Source: Alloalcanivorax venustensis ISO4
GTDB taxonomy: Bacteria; Pseudomonadota; Gammaproteobacteria; Pseudomonadales; Alcanivoracaceae
Direction: 5' to 3'
Assembly: GCF_015356855.1 (NCBI RefSeq)
Contig: NZ_ARXR01000020.1
Location: forward strand, 1 to 56,423
DNA length: 56,423 nt
The position numbers and the translations under genes were made by a program. Below, piece by piece: positions 37,107 to 44,483 of this stretch (position 1 is the first letter of the stretch; each line of letters begins with the position of its first letter). The notes beneath the pieces are model-generated. The model was not told the DNA's origin, ran no database searches, and worked only from the letters and a program-made list of their open reading frames with translations.

Positions 37107-37367
37107 TCAGGCCACGGGCTCGATCACCACGTATTTGCGGCTGAGCGGGCCTTTGACTTCGAACTTAACGCGTCCGGCTTCCTTGGCGAAGATGGTGTGG
37201 TCCTTGCCAATCCCGGTGTTCACTCCGGGGTGGAAACGGGTGCCGCGCTGGCGAACGATGATTTCGCCGGCCTGAACGACCTGGCCGCCGAAGCGCTTCA
37301 CGCCAAGGCGTTTACTTTCCGAGTCGCGACCGTTACGAGTACTACCACCGGCTTTTTTATGTGCCAT
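37107..37367 (-). CDS. rpmA: 50S ribosomal protein L27
   Basis: An 86-residue ribosomal protein near the peptidyl transferase centre. Sequence begins [20 protein letters not shown], with [22 protein letters not shown] and the C-terminal [18 protein letters not shown]. The N-terminus is the short gammaproteobacterial form with no cleavable Firmicutes-type extension. It lies 26 bases after rplU, the standard pair. Confidence 0.98.
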   Translation of the reverse strand: MAHKKAGGSTRNGRDSESKRLGVKRFGGQVVQAGEIIVRQRGTRFHPGVNTGIGKDHTIFAKEAGRVKFEVKGPLSRKYVVIEPVA

Positions 37368-37393
37368 GTTTCAATCCTCTCGTTGCGTCCGGA

Positions 37394-37705
37394 TCAGCCC
37401 TGGATCCCGGTGATTTTCACCGCAGTGTACCACTGGCGATGGCCCTGCTGCTTGCGGGAATGCTTGCGGCGGCGGAACTTCACAATCTTGATCTTCTTGT
37501 GACGGCCCTGCTCAACCACTTCGGCGGTGACCTTGGCGCCTTCCAGCAGCGGCTGGCCGACCTTCACGTCGTCGCCGTCGGCGACCAGCAGCACTTGATC
37601 AAAGTTCACGGATTCACCGGTGGCCACTTCGATCTTTTCCACGCGCAGGGTGTCACCCTCTTCAACGCGGTACTGCTTGCCACCCGTTTTGATGACTGCG
37701 TACAT
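37394..37705 (-). CDS. rplU: 50S ribosomal protein L21
   Basis: A 103-residue ribosomal protein that binds 23S r[21 protein letters not shown] at the start, [15 protein letters not shown] in the middle and [19 protein letters not shown] near the end. Ribosome site GGAG lies ten bases upstream. It is the first gene of rplU-rpmA, with a sigma-70 promoter about 95 bases upstream, divergent from ispB. Confidence 0.98.
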   Translation of the reverse strand: MYAVIKTGGKQYRVEEGDTLRVEKIEVATGESVNFDQVLLVADGDDVKVGQPLLEGAKVTAEVVEQGRHKKIKIVKFRRRKHSRKQQGHRQWYTAVKITGIQG

Positions 37706-37798
37706 CTACTTGCTCCAGATGGTTCCTCTTGGGCGGACCCGGCCCTGAAATCAGGCGGTCGCTTTCGGTGCCCGTGGGATGATTAAATCGGGTCGCGA

Positions 37799-37827
37799 AG
37801 TGTACGCTAAAGGTTGATGCGCCTCAA
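37799..37827 (-). promoter_or_regulatory. Sigma-70 promoter of rplU-rpmA
   Basis: Minus strand: -35 TTGAGG (37827-37822), 17-bp spacer, -10 TACACT (37804-37799). It lies about 94 bases upstream of rplU, leaving an untranslated leader. Confidence 0.7.
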
Positions 37828-37875
37828 GCCCGCATGACACGGCTTTTACAGCGACCTTCCGGTGGCCGGGTTTTC

Positions 37876-37903
37876 TTGACTGGCCGGGCCCCGCTGCTAG
37901 CAT
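37876..37903 (+). promoter_or_regulatory. Sigma-70 promoter of ispB
   Basis: -35 box TTGACT (37876-37881), 16-bp spacer and -10 box TAGCAT (37898-37903), 42 bases before the ispB start. It is back to back with the rplU promoter. Confidence 0.65.
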
Positions 37904-37945
37904 TGCCCGCTGTTTACCGCCCCTTTTTAGCCGGATAGCTACTTC

Positions 37946-38917
37946 ATGGATTTCAAGGCCATCAGCTCTGTCGTCGCCGAGGATTTCGAGGCGGTGAACC
38001 GCTTCATCACCCACCACCTGGACACCGAGGTACCGCTGATCCGCGAGGTGGGGGAGTACATCGTCGACTCCGGCGGCAAACGCCTGCGCCCGCTGGTGGG
38101 GCTGCTGAGCGCGCGAGCATCCGGCTACACCGGCGCCCAGCACGTGGATGTGGCGGCGGTGATCGAATTTCTGCACACCGCCACCCTGCTCCACGACGAC
38201 GTGGTGGACGAATCCAGCCTGCGCCGGGGCCGGCCCACGGTGAACGCGGTCTGGGGCAACTCCGCCAGCGTGCTGGTGGGGGACTTCCTGATTTCCCGGG
38301 CGTTCCAGCTGATGGTGGCGCTGCGTGATCAGCGCCTGCTGGAGATTCTCTCGCAGAGCACCAACACCATCTCCGAGGGCGAGGTGCTGCAGCTGATCAA
38401 CACCCGTGACCCGAGCACCACCGAGCCCAGCTACATGCGCGTGATCCACCACAAGACCGCCAAGATGTTCGAATCGGCGGCGGAGACCGGCGCGGTGCTG
38501 GGCGCCCGCACGGAAACGGACTTTTCCCAGGCGTTCGCCACTTTTGGCCGCCATCTGGGCATCGCCTTCCAGCTGATCGACGACGTGCTCGACTACCAGG
38601 GCGACGTCAATGAGCTCGGCAAGAACGTGGGCGACGACCTGGCCGAGGGCAAACCCACCCTGCCCCTGATTTACGCCATCCAGCACGGCGCCCCGGAGCA
38701 GGCCGGGCTGATCAAGGACGCGATTCGCACCGGCGGCCTGGAACAGCTGGAACAGATCGTCGAGATCGTGCACGACTGCGGCGGGCTCAGCTACACCGTG
38801 GAGCGGGCCGCCGAGCAGACCCGGCTGGCCCTGGATGCGCTGGCGCCGGTGCCCGCTTCCCGCTACAAGGACGCGCTCCACAATCTGGCGGAAGAATCCT
38901 TGAAGCGAACGCACTAA
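37946..38917 (+). CDS. ispB: Octaprenyl (polyprenyl) diphosphate synthase
   Basis: A 323-residue trans-prenyltransferase that makes the side chain of ubiquinone. First aspartate-rich motif LLHDDVVDESSLRRGRP (about residues 80-96), second QLIDDVLDYQGD (about 209-220), plus GGKRLRPLVGLL near the N-terminus. Divergent from rplU, as across gammaproteobacteria. The chain length made (C40 or C45) cannot be read from the sequence with certainty. Confidence 0.94.
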   Translation: MDFKAISSVVAEDFEAVNRFITHHLDTEVPLIREVGEYIVDSGGKRLRPLVGLLSARASGYTGAQHVDVAAVIEFLHTATLLHDDVVDESSLRRGRPTVNAVWGNSASVLVGDFLISRAFQLMVALRDQRLLEILSQSTNTISEGEVLQLINTRDPSTTEPSYMRVIHHKTAKMFESAAETGAVLGARTETDFSQAFATFGRHLGIAFQLIDDVLDYQGDVNELGKNVGDDLAEGKPTLPLIYAIQHGAPEQAGLIKDAIRTGGLEQLEQIVEIVHDCGGLSYTVERAAEQTRLALDALAPVPASRYKDALHNLAEESLKRTH

Positions 38918-38980
38918 ACTGCATTGATGGAGTCGAACCACGACCCCGTTTCAGTGAACGCCCTTACGGAGACCACACGG

Positions 38981-39574
38981 ATGAAATCGACCCTCGCCAC
39001 GCTTTTCACCGGCGCCGCCCTGGCGCTGTCGCTGACCGGCTGCGCGCTCAGCCCCCAGCAGATCGAAGTGAAACCCACCGCCGAAGTGCAGCCCGCCAAC
39101 CGCGGCAACAACCAGCCGGTGCAGGTGATCGCGGTGGATTCCCGGGACAGCAAGGCGTTCGGCTCGCGGGGCGGTGTGTACAAGGACACCTCCCTGGTGC
39201 AGCCGGCCAACGACCTGCGCCCGGCGATCGCCGAGACCGTCCGCCAGGGGCTGCAGACGCTGGGCTACAACGCCTTCAACCCGGGCGACGAGGCCACCAC
39301 CCTGGAAGTGCGCCTGGAAAAACTGGAGTACATCCCCGAAGAGGGGTCGGTGGTCAACGAAGTGACCCTGAACCTGGAGCTGGTGGCCGAGGCCCGGCGC
39401 GGCGACACCACCCATGTGGGCACCTACAAGAGCAGCGTCGAGCACGACCTGCCCTTTACGCCGTCGGCGGCGCGCAACCAGGAAATGGTCAACGACATCC
39501 TCAGCCGTTCCATCGAGCGGATGCTCAACGACCCGGAAATGCAGGCCTTCCTGGCCGGCAACGACAACCCCTGA
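38981..39574 (+). CDS. YajG-family lipoprotein
   Basis: A 197-residue lipoprotein. Signal peptide with lipobox LTGC (cysteine at about residue 23), then a single domain of the YajG family: VQVIAVDSRDSKAFGSRGG, an ETVRQGLQTLGYNAF helix and VRLEKLEYIPEEGSV. YajG proteins are outer-membrane-associated lipoproteins of unknown role. The ATG at 38981 follows GGAGA; the 19-codon longer frame to 38924 would displace the signal peptide. It follows ispB on the same strand with a 63-bp gap. Confidence 0.85.
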   Translation: MKSTLATLFTGAALALSLTGCALSPQQIEVKPTAEVQPANRGNNQPVQVIAVDSRDSKAFGSRGGVYKDTSLVQPANDLRPAIAETVRQGLQTLGYNAFNPGDEATTLEVRLEKLEYIPEEGSVVNEVTLNLELVAEARRGDTTHVGTYKSSVEHDLPFTPSAARNQEMVNDILSRSIERMLNDPEMQAFLAGNDNP

Positions 39575-39583
39575 GCGGGTCCG

Positions 39584-39772
39584 TCAGTCGTTTTCCGGCG
39601 TCACCGACACCGAGGGCGCCTCGGGGTCGGTGAGGTCGACGGTGAGCACCAGGGGACGGCAGCAGATGTGGCAATCCTCCACATACTCCTGATCCCCCTG
39701 GGACGGATCCACCAGGGCCTCGAAATGCTCCCAGCAGTGGGGGCATTGCACGTCCACCGCGATTAATTCCAT
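39584..39772 (-). CDS. CPXCG-motif cysteine-rich small protein
   Basis: A 62-residue protein with two cysteine pairs, CPHC near residue 10 and CHIC/CC near 34-38, as in the CPXCG family (a small zinc-ribbon group). Function unknown. The ATG at 39772 gives the family N-terminus (MELIAVDVQCPHC). It starts two bases after the stop of the HIT gene, so the two are one operon. It converges on the lipoprotein gene. Confidence 0.85.
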   Translation of the reverse strand: MELIAVDVQCPHCWEHFEALVDPSQGDQEYVEDCHICCRPLVLTVDLTDPEAPSVSVTPEND

Positions 39773-39774
39773 CT

Positions 39775-40173
39775 CTAGCTCTCCTCGGGCAGCGCCAGCC
39801 GCGCCAGCCAGTCCGGCGTGCCGTCCACCGGCACCGGCTGGCCCTGCCCCCACACCGGCCCGGGCCAGCAGGGGTCATCGCGAAAGCGGGCGATGATGTG
39901 CACGTGCAGCTGCGGCACCAGATTGCCGAGGGCGCCGAGATTGATCTTATCGGCGCCGGTGACCCTCTCCAGCTCCCCGGCAAGGTGGTTCACGGTCGAC
40001 AATAGCCGCTGCTGGTCCGCCGCCGGCAGGTGGTGCCACTCGCGCAGACCGTCGCGCTTGGGCACCACGATCAGCCAGGGGAAACGGGCATCACGCATCC
40101 AGCGCAGCCAGCACAGTTCAGTCTCGCCCAGGGCGCCGGTGTCCGCCGCCAGGCGTGGGTGTAATTCCGTCAT
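39775..40173 (-). CDS. HIT-domain nucleotide hydrolase/transferase
   Basis: A 132-residue HIT-superfamily protein. The histidine triad is QLHVHIIARFRDD near residues 86-98, with the nucleotide-binding segment WLIVVPKRDGLREWHHL earlier. Such proteins cleave nucleotide conjugates such as AMP-lysine or dinucleoside polyphosphates; the substrate here is unknown. The ATG at 40173 was preferred over the 28-codon upstream extension. Confidence 0.88.
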   Translation of the reverse strand: MTELHPRLAADTGALGETELCWLRWMRDARFPWLIVVPKRDGLREWHHLPAADQQRLLSTVNHLAGELERVTGADKINLGALGNLVPQLHVHIIARFRDDPCWPGPVWGQGQPVPVDGTPDWLARLALPEES

Positions 40174-40322
40174 TCTCGGTTCCGTGGTCACGCCACCGGG
40201 CCGATCCCGGCGGCAAAAGATGCGATCGTACGAAAAACGCTCTAGGATGATGCGCAAAAATAAGAATATAGCGGCGCCGTCTGCCTGGCGCCGGCTTAAC
40301 CATACCTGCTTGGGGGAAAGTC

Positions 40323-40715
40323 ATGGAATGGGTTGCCATCATTACCGTCGTGGCGTTGCTGCAGTGCGCGCTGTTCAGCTTTGTCGTCGGCCGTGCCCGG
40401 GTCAAGTACCAGATCCGCGCGCCGGCGGTGCAGGGCCACGAACTGTTCGAGCGCAGCCTGCGCGTGCACGCCAACACGGTGGAACAGCTGATCCTGTTCC
40501 TGCCCGGTCTGTGGCTGTGCGCCTGGTATCTGGAACCGCGCGCCGCCGCGGCGCTGGGGGCCCTGTTCGTGATCGGCCGGCAGCTCTATTTCAACGCCTA
40601 TCTGGCGTCGCCCCGGGACCGGGGGCGCGGCTTTCTGCTCGGCTTCCTGGCCACCCTGACGCTGCTGCTGGGCGGCCTGGGCGGCGCCGTGGCGGATCTG
40701 ATCGCCAAGTTGTAG
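40323..40715 (+). CDS. MAPEG-family membrane protein
   Basis: A 130-residue protein with four predicted transmembrane helices and the MAPEG motif FERSLRVHANTVEQL at about residues 42-56 (the E-R-x2-R-x-H-x-N-x3-E pattern). Eukaryotic relatives conjugate glutathione or make eicosanoids; bacterial ones are largely uncharacterised glutathione-transferase-like proteins. Ribosome site GGGGGAA lies just upstream. Its end faces the AraC gene with a six-base gap. Confidence 0.88.
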   Translation: MEWVAIITVVALLQCALFSFVVGRARVKYQIRAPAVQGHELFERSLRVHANTVEQLILFLPGLWLCAWYLEPRAAAALGALFVIGRQLYFNAYLASPRDRGRGFLLGFLATLTLLLGGLGGAVADLIAKL

Positions 40716-40721
40716 CGCCGT

Positions 40722-41735
40722 TCAGCGGTAGTCCGACGGGCTCTTGCCGGTCCAGCGCCGGAACGCGCGGGCAAAATTGGAGGCGTCCGAATAGCCCAGC
40801 GCCAGGGCGATATCGTCCACCGAACGCCCGCTCTGGGTGAGGTACTCCACCGCCAGCCCCTTGCGCAGATCATCCAGCAGCTTCTGATAGCTGGTGCCCA
40901 GCTGCTGGAGTTTGCGCTTGAGCGTGCGCGACGACATGTGCATCTCCGACGCCACCTCCTCGACGCCCGGAAACCCGCCGGAGCCCGCCAGCATCACCCG
41001 CCGCACCTGACCCAGCAGCGCCGGCGGCGCCTTGATCTGCTCCATTTCCTGCTCGCACTGGGCGGCGGCCATCTGCGCCAGGCGCGGGTCGGCGAAGCGC
41101 AACCGCCGTTGCAGCCGCTCGGCGGGGAAGCGCATCTGGCTGTAGGCGCAGTCGAAATAGATCGGCACCGGAATCATCGGCCGCAGGCGCGAAAAGTACG
41201 CCGGCTCCGGGTAGGCGAAGCGCAGCTCGCCGAGGATCTCGATGTCCGGCATCAGCTGCAGGCCCATGAAGTGGAAGCTGGAGAACAGGCTTTCGGTGAG
41301 CAGCGGTCCGTGCTCGCCGAGCGACAGCATCTCGTTGAGCTGCAGCACCGCCCACTCGCCCTCCACGAAAGCTTCCAGCTGGACGATGGTGCCGCGGGTG
41401 CGGAAAAACTTCACCGCCAGCTCGATGGCGTCGCCCAGGGTATTGCTGCTCATCGCCGCGTAGCCGAGAAACCCGTGCGACGACAGCGGCATGGAGGCGC
41501 CCAGTTCCCAGCCGATCCAGGGCTCGCCGGTCAGCTCCACCAGCCGCCGGGAGAAGCGCTTGAAGGTCAGGGCGGTGACACGGGCCTTGGGATCGCGCCA
41601 GCAGCCCGGCTCGATGTCCAGCCCGGCCAGCGCTTCCTGTTCGTCGATGCCCCGTTTTTGCAGGGCCTCCAGCATCGGGCCCAGGTATTCGGCGGACAGG
41701 GTGTAGTCCTCCGCCGTCATTTTTAGAATCGTCAT
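40722..41735 (-). CDS. AraC-family transcriptional regulator
   Basis: A 337-residue regulator with an N-terminal arabinose-binding-like domain of the kind found in OruR/VirS-type proteins (about 20-215) and a C-terminal double helix-turn-helix (MSSRTLKRKLQQLGTSY and SVDDIALALGYSDASNFARAF, then WTGKSPSDYR). It is divergent from the short-chain dehydrogenase gene at 41952, which it probably controls. Inducer unknown. The first ATG at 41735 is used; an alternative is five codons later. Confidence 0.88.
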   Translation of the reverse strand: MTILKMTAEDYTLSAEYLGPMLEALQKRGIDEQEALAGLDIEPGCWRDPKARVTALTFKRFSRRLVELTGEPWIGWELGASMPLSSHGFLGYAAMSSNTLGDAIELAVKFFRTRGTIVQLEAFVEGEWAVLQLNEMLSLGEHGPLLTESLFSSFHFMGLQLMPDIEILGELRFAYPEPAYFSRLRPMIPVPIYFDCAYSQMRFPAERLQRRLRFADPRLAQMAAAQCEQEMEQIKAPPALLGQVRRVMLAGSGGFPGVEEVASEMHMSSRTLKRKLQQLGTSYQKLLDDLRKGLAVEYLTQSGRSVDDIALALGYSDASNFARAFRRWTGKSPSDYR

Positions 41736-41951
41736 ACGTTTTGCCCGTCTTCACCAACCTGTGTCTTTGTCCGCCCTAGGGCCTTCGCACCGATGGCCCA
41801 AAATGACCAGACAGGCCACAAGATACCCGTTTCCCAAGCGCGGGAGCAAGTCCTCGCCGGCCGGGAGCCATAACCCGCAGGTTTGTGTATTGCCGCCCCC
41901 GGCCCGCTCTTGCTAGCGTGAATCTCCATTCTTCATGCCGAGGATACGGTC
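41736..41951. other. Intergenic region between the AraC regulator and the SDR gene
   Basis: A 216-bp divergent control region. I found no clear -10/-35 pair and no repeated operator that I could assign to the AraC protein. Confidence 0.4.
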
Positions 41952-42788
41952 ATGACCGCCGCCACCCTGAAAGGAAAGACCCTGTTCATCACCGGTGCCA
42001 GCCGCGGCATCGGCAAAGCCATCGGCGTGCGCGCCGCCCGTGACGGCGCCCGGGTGGTGCTGTTCGCCAAGACCACCGAGCCGCACCCCAAGCTGCCGGG
42101 CACGCTCTATACCGCCGCCGAGGAAATCCGCGAGGCCGGCGGCGAGGCCCTGGTGTGCGTCGGCGACATCCGCTACGAGGATCAGGTCCAGGCCGCCGTG
42201 GACAAGGCCGAAGCCGAGTTCGGCGGCATCGACATTCTGGTCAACAACGCCAGCGCCATCGCCCTGACCCCCACCGAAGGCACCACCATGAAGTCCTACG
42301 ACCTGATGAATCAGGTCAACAGCCGCGGCACCTTCATGACCAGCAAGCTGTGTCTGCCGCTGCTGCGCCGGGCGGACAACCCGCACATTCTCAATCTGTC
42401 GCCGCCGCTGAACATGAACCCGGCCTGGTTCGGCCGCCATCTGGCCTACACCATGGCCAAGTACGGCATGAGCCTGTGCGTGCTGGGCATGGCGGACGAA
42501 TACGCCGGCAAGGTGGGGGTGAACGCGCTCTGGCCGCGCACGGCCATCAACACCGCCGCGGTGCGCAACCATCTGGGCGGCGAGATGGCGGTGCGGGCGG
42601 CGCGCCAGCCGGAGATCATGGCGGACGCGGCGCACTGGATCCTGACCCGGCCGCAGGCGGAGTGCAGCGGCAACTTCTTTATCGACGACGAGGTGGTCCG
42701 CCAGGCCGGCGTCACCGACCTGTCGGTGTACAAGGTCGACCCGCAGCTTTCCGACGACCAGTTGCTGCCTGATTTCTTCCTCGATTAA
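41952..42788 (+). CDS. Short-chain dehydrogenase, HSDL2-like
   Basis: A 278-residue NAD(P)-dependent oxidoreductase. Cofactor motif TGASRGIGKAIG (about 15-26), structural NNASAI (about 98), catalytic NLSPPL serine, and YTMAK (Y-x3-K, about 166-170). The long loop with KTTEPHPKLPGTLYTAAEEI and the ending of the conserved core resemble the hydroxysteroid dehydrogenase-like 2 (HSDL2) subgroup, linked in animals to lipid metabolism. Bacterial substrate unknown. The neighbouring AraC gene is a likely regulator. Confidence 0.88.
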   Translation: MTAATLKGKTLFITGASRGIGKAIGVRAARDGARVVLFAKTTEPHPKLPGTLYTAAEEIREAGGEALVCVGDIRYEDQVQAAVDKAEAEFGGIDILVNNASAIALTPTEGTTMKSYDLMNQVNSRGTFMTSKLCLPLLRRADNPHILNLSPPLNMNPAWFGRHLAYTMAKYGMSLCVLGMADEYAGKVGVNALWPRTAINTAAVRNHLGGEMAVRAARQPEIMADAAHWILTRPQAECSGNFFIDDEVVRQAGVTDLSVYKVDPQLSDDQLLPDFFLD

Positions 42789-42927
42789 CCCCGCCGCCAC
42801 CGCCCTGTCCGGGCCGCCGGCGCCACTGGCAAAGATTGTCACATCTTGCCGGCGCGCGCCGGTGGTCGCGCCGCCGCCCTACCCCCGCTGCGCCAACCGA
42901 CTGATTTTCCAGCAAAAAAATTTTTAT

Positions 42928-42939
42928 ATGCCTTGGCAT
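42928..42939. promoter_or_regulatory. Palindrome in an A+T-rich promoter-like region
   Basis: ATGCC-TT-GGCAT, a perfect 5-bp palindrome, just downstream of an A/T tract (42914-42928, including TATATG as a possible -10). It lies about 40 bases upstream of the small gene at 42980. Likely an operator; the regulator is unknown. A second interrupted palindrome AAGAT/ATCTT lies at 42832-42847. Confidence 0.35.
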
Positions 42940-42979
42940 GGTTCTCGCTTCCTCTGAGTCAGGCAACGAGTGAAGCGTC

Positions 42980-43189
42980 ATGAGCAAGGTGATAAGAATT
43001 GAAAAGCGGCATCCGGAAACCGCTCTGGAGAACCTGAACCGGCTCACCGGCCTGGATTTTCAGGACTGGCCGGAGTCCCTGCTGGAGTGTGGCGACGATG
43101 TCACCGCCGGAAACGACCGCACCGAAAACCCGAAGCGTCGGGGGGAGCGGGCCTTGCCGCCACGGCGGCGGGCCCATCAAGGGGGGTAA
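42980..43189 (+). CDS. Small protein of unknown function
   Basis: A 69-residue open frame. The first 38 residues (for example IRIEKRHPETALENLNRL, then GLDFQDWPESLLE) look like a folded, amphipathic segment with normal codon use; the rest is basic and low in complexity. An A+T-rich promoter-like stretch and a palindrome lie upstream. A strong terminator begins four bases after the stop codon. The ribosome site is weak (GAGTGAAG). I recognise no family. The unit could instead be a small RNA. Confidence 0.5.
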   Translation: MSKVIRIEKRHPETALENLNRLTGLDFQDWPESLLECGDDVTAGNDRTENPKRRGERALPPRRRAHQGG

Positions 43190-43193
43190 GGAG

Positions 43194-43233
43194 CCGGGCC
43201 CGCGAAAGGGGAGCGGGCCCGGCGACCTTTTTT
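43194..43233 (+). terminator. Rho-independent terminator after the small gene
   Basis: A perfect 10-bp stem, CCGGGCCCGC (43194-43203) with GCGGGCCCGG (43213-43222), then CGACC and a six-T run ending at 43233. Strong on the plus strand only. Confidence 0.85.
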
Positions 43234-43255
43234 CAGCAAGCCATGCCTGACCGGC

Positions 43256-43636
43256 TCAGTAGTTGGAGATCAGCTTGTCCTGGGGGCGCAGCGCCGTGCC
43301 GCGCCGCTGCATGTACAGCTCTTCCACCACATAGCGCATGCCCGGATCCGACAGCCGCAGGGACACCTGAACCTGCTCGACGCTGTCATTGAACCGCAGC
43401 CGAACCAGCCCGGACAGCAAGGCGCTGCCGTCACCGTTCACTTCGGCGGCATCGACCAGAATGGCCTGGTCGTTGTTGGTGTCCAGGTAACGCACCAACA
43501 ACTGGACCGTGCCCGGCTTCCCGGAGATTCGCGCCCAGGCCGCCACATTGAACTCGGCATCCCATTGCCGCGCTTTGGCCGGACGCCCGTCCGCCCAAAT
43601 CCGGCTGGGCACCTTGGCAATGAATTTCTCAATCAT
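43256..43636 (-). CDS. Hypothetical protein
   Basis: A 126-residue protein without signal peptide or membrane helix. It has a regular alternation of hydrophobic and charged residues (VQLLVRYLDTNNDQAILVDAA and VQVSLRLSDPGMRYVVEEL), suggesting a beta-rich domain. I do not recognise a family. Codon use is like that of the neighbours. It lies alone between the small gene (convergent, after its terminator) and the phasin-like gene (divergent). Confidence 0.7.
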   Translation of the reverse strand: MIEKFIAKVPSRIWADGRPAKARQWDAEFNVAAWARISGKPGTVQLLVRYLDTNNDQAILVDAAEVNGDGSALLSGLVRLRFNDSVEQVQVSLRLSDPGMRYVVEELYMQRRGTALRPQDKLISNY

Positions 43637-43882
43637 GAATTCGTATCTCTGCCGATTAATACTTTCCTATGGAGTGTAAGCGCTCGGTATGGGTTCCCGC
43701 CACGTTTGACTTGGCGGCCCGGCTGGGAATTCCGTCACAGCACGTCACATCCATCACCCTCACTGATTGTCCTATTGTCAGACAGTAGTGCCGCCCGCCG
43801 CCGGCCCGGCGCCCTACTATACCGTCCATCGAGGCGCGACCTCCCGGGTCGCCGACATTCTCAGCAAGAGAGAGGAACGATC

Positions 43883-44314
43883 ATGGGTGAACTGAAAGAG
43901 ATTCGCGACCAGCAAGACAACCTGATTCAGCGTGCCAAGGCCCTGGGCAACAAACTGTACCTGGCCGGTCTGGGTGCCTACAGCAAAGCCGGTGACAGCT
44001 CCGAAGAGCTGTACGACAAGTACGTACAAGCCGGCCAGGAAGCCTATGGCGACGACGCCGAAGGCAAATCCAAGGCCCTGCTGGCAAGCCGTGGCCTGGT
44101 AGTAAGCACTCGCAAACTGATCGACGAAGCGCCCCGGAAGCGCCATGAGCTGTACGAGCAGTTCGTCGCCAGCGGCAAGCAGGAGCGCGGCGAGAAAGCC
44201 GAGGAAACCAACGAATTCGTGCTCGCCGGCCTGGGCGCCGTGAGCACCCTGCGCGAACAGAGCCAGAAACTGTTCGACGATCTGGTCAGCACCGGCGAGA
44301 AAGAGCGCGCCTGA
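43883..44314 (+). CDS. Phasin-like / polyhydroxyalkanoate granule-associated family protein
   Basis: A 143-residue, highly charged helical protein. It contains two related segments: LAGLGAYSKAGDSSEELYDK (about 28-47) and LAGLGAVSTLREQSQKLFDD (about 114-133), an internal repeat typical of PhaF/PhaI-like granule-associated proteins. Phasins coat storage granules. The start ATG at 43883 follows AGAGGAA. A strong terminator follows, so it is a single-gene unit. Whether the cell stores PHA or wax/triacylglycerol is not shown here; a pha gene cluster is absent from the window. Confidence 0.7.
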   Translation: MGELKEIRDQQDNLIQRAKALGNKLYLAGLGAYSKAGDSSEELYDKYVQAGQEAYGDDAEGKSKALLASRGLVVSTRKLIDEAPRKRHELYEQFVASGKQERGEKAEETNEFVLAGLGAVSTLREQSQKLFDDLVSTGEKERA

Positions 44315-44344
44315 TTTCTGAAATTCTGCCTACTCTCCTTTAAT

Positions 44345-44370
44345 GGGGCCCTCCCGGGCCCCTTTTTTTT
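44345..44370 (+). terminator. Rho-independent terminator of the phasin-like gene
   Basis: Stem GGGGCCC (44345-44351) with GGGCCCC (44356-44362), loop TCCC, followed by eight T residues (44363-44370). Confidence 0.9.
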
Positions 44371-44483
44371 GCCCGGCTTTGGCCCGAATACCCCATGACA
44401 GGGACCGGACAGCGGACTAGTCTCTGCATTTCAGCACGGTGTGCGATTCCGCCACCGCTTTTTCGACCACGGGACCACGCAGC

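Noticed and set aside
42935-42950. Possible sigma-54 promoter (TGGCAT and GC) before the small gene
   Set aside because: The GG-to-GC spacing is one base too long for the -24/-12 consensus.
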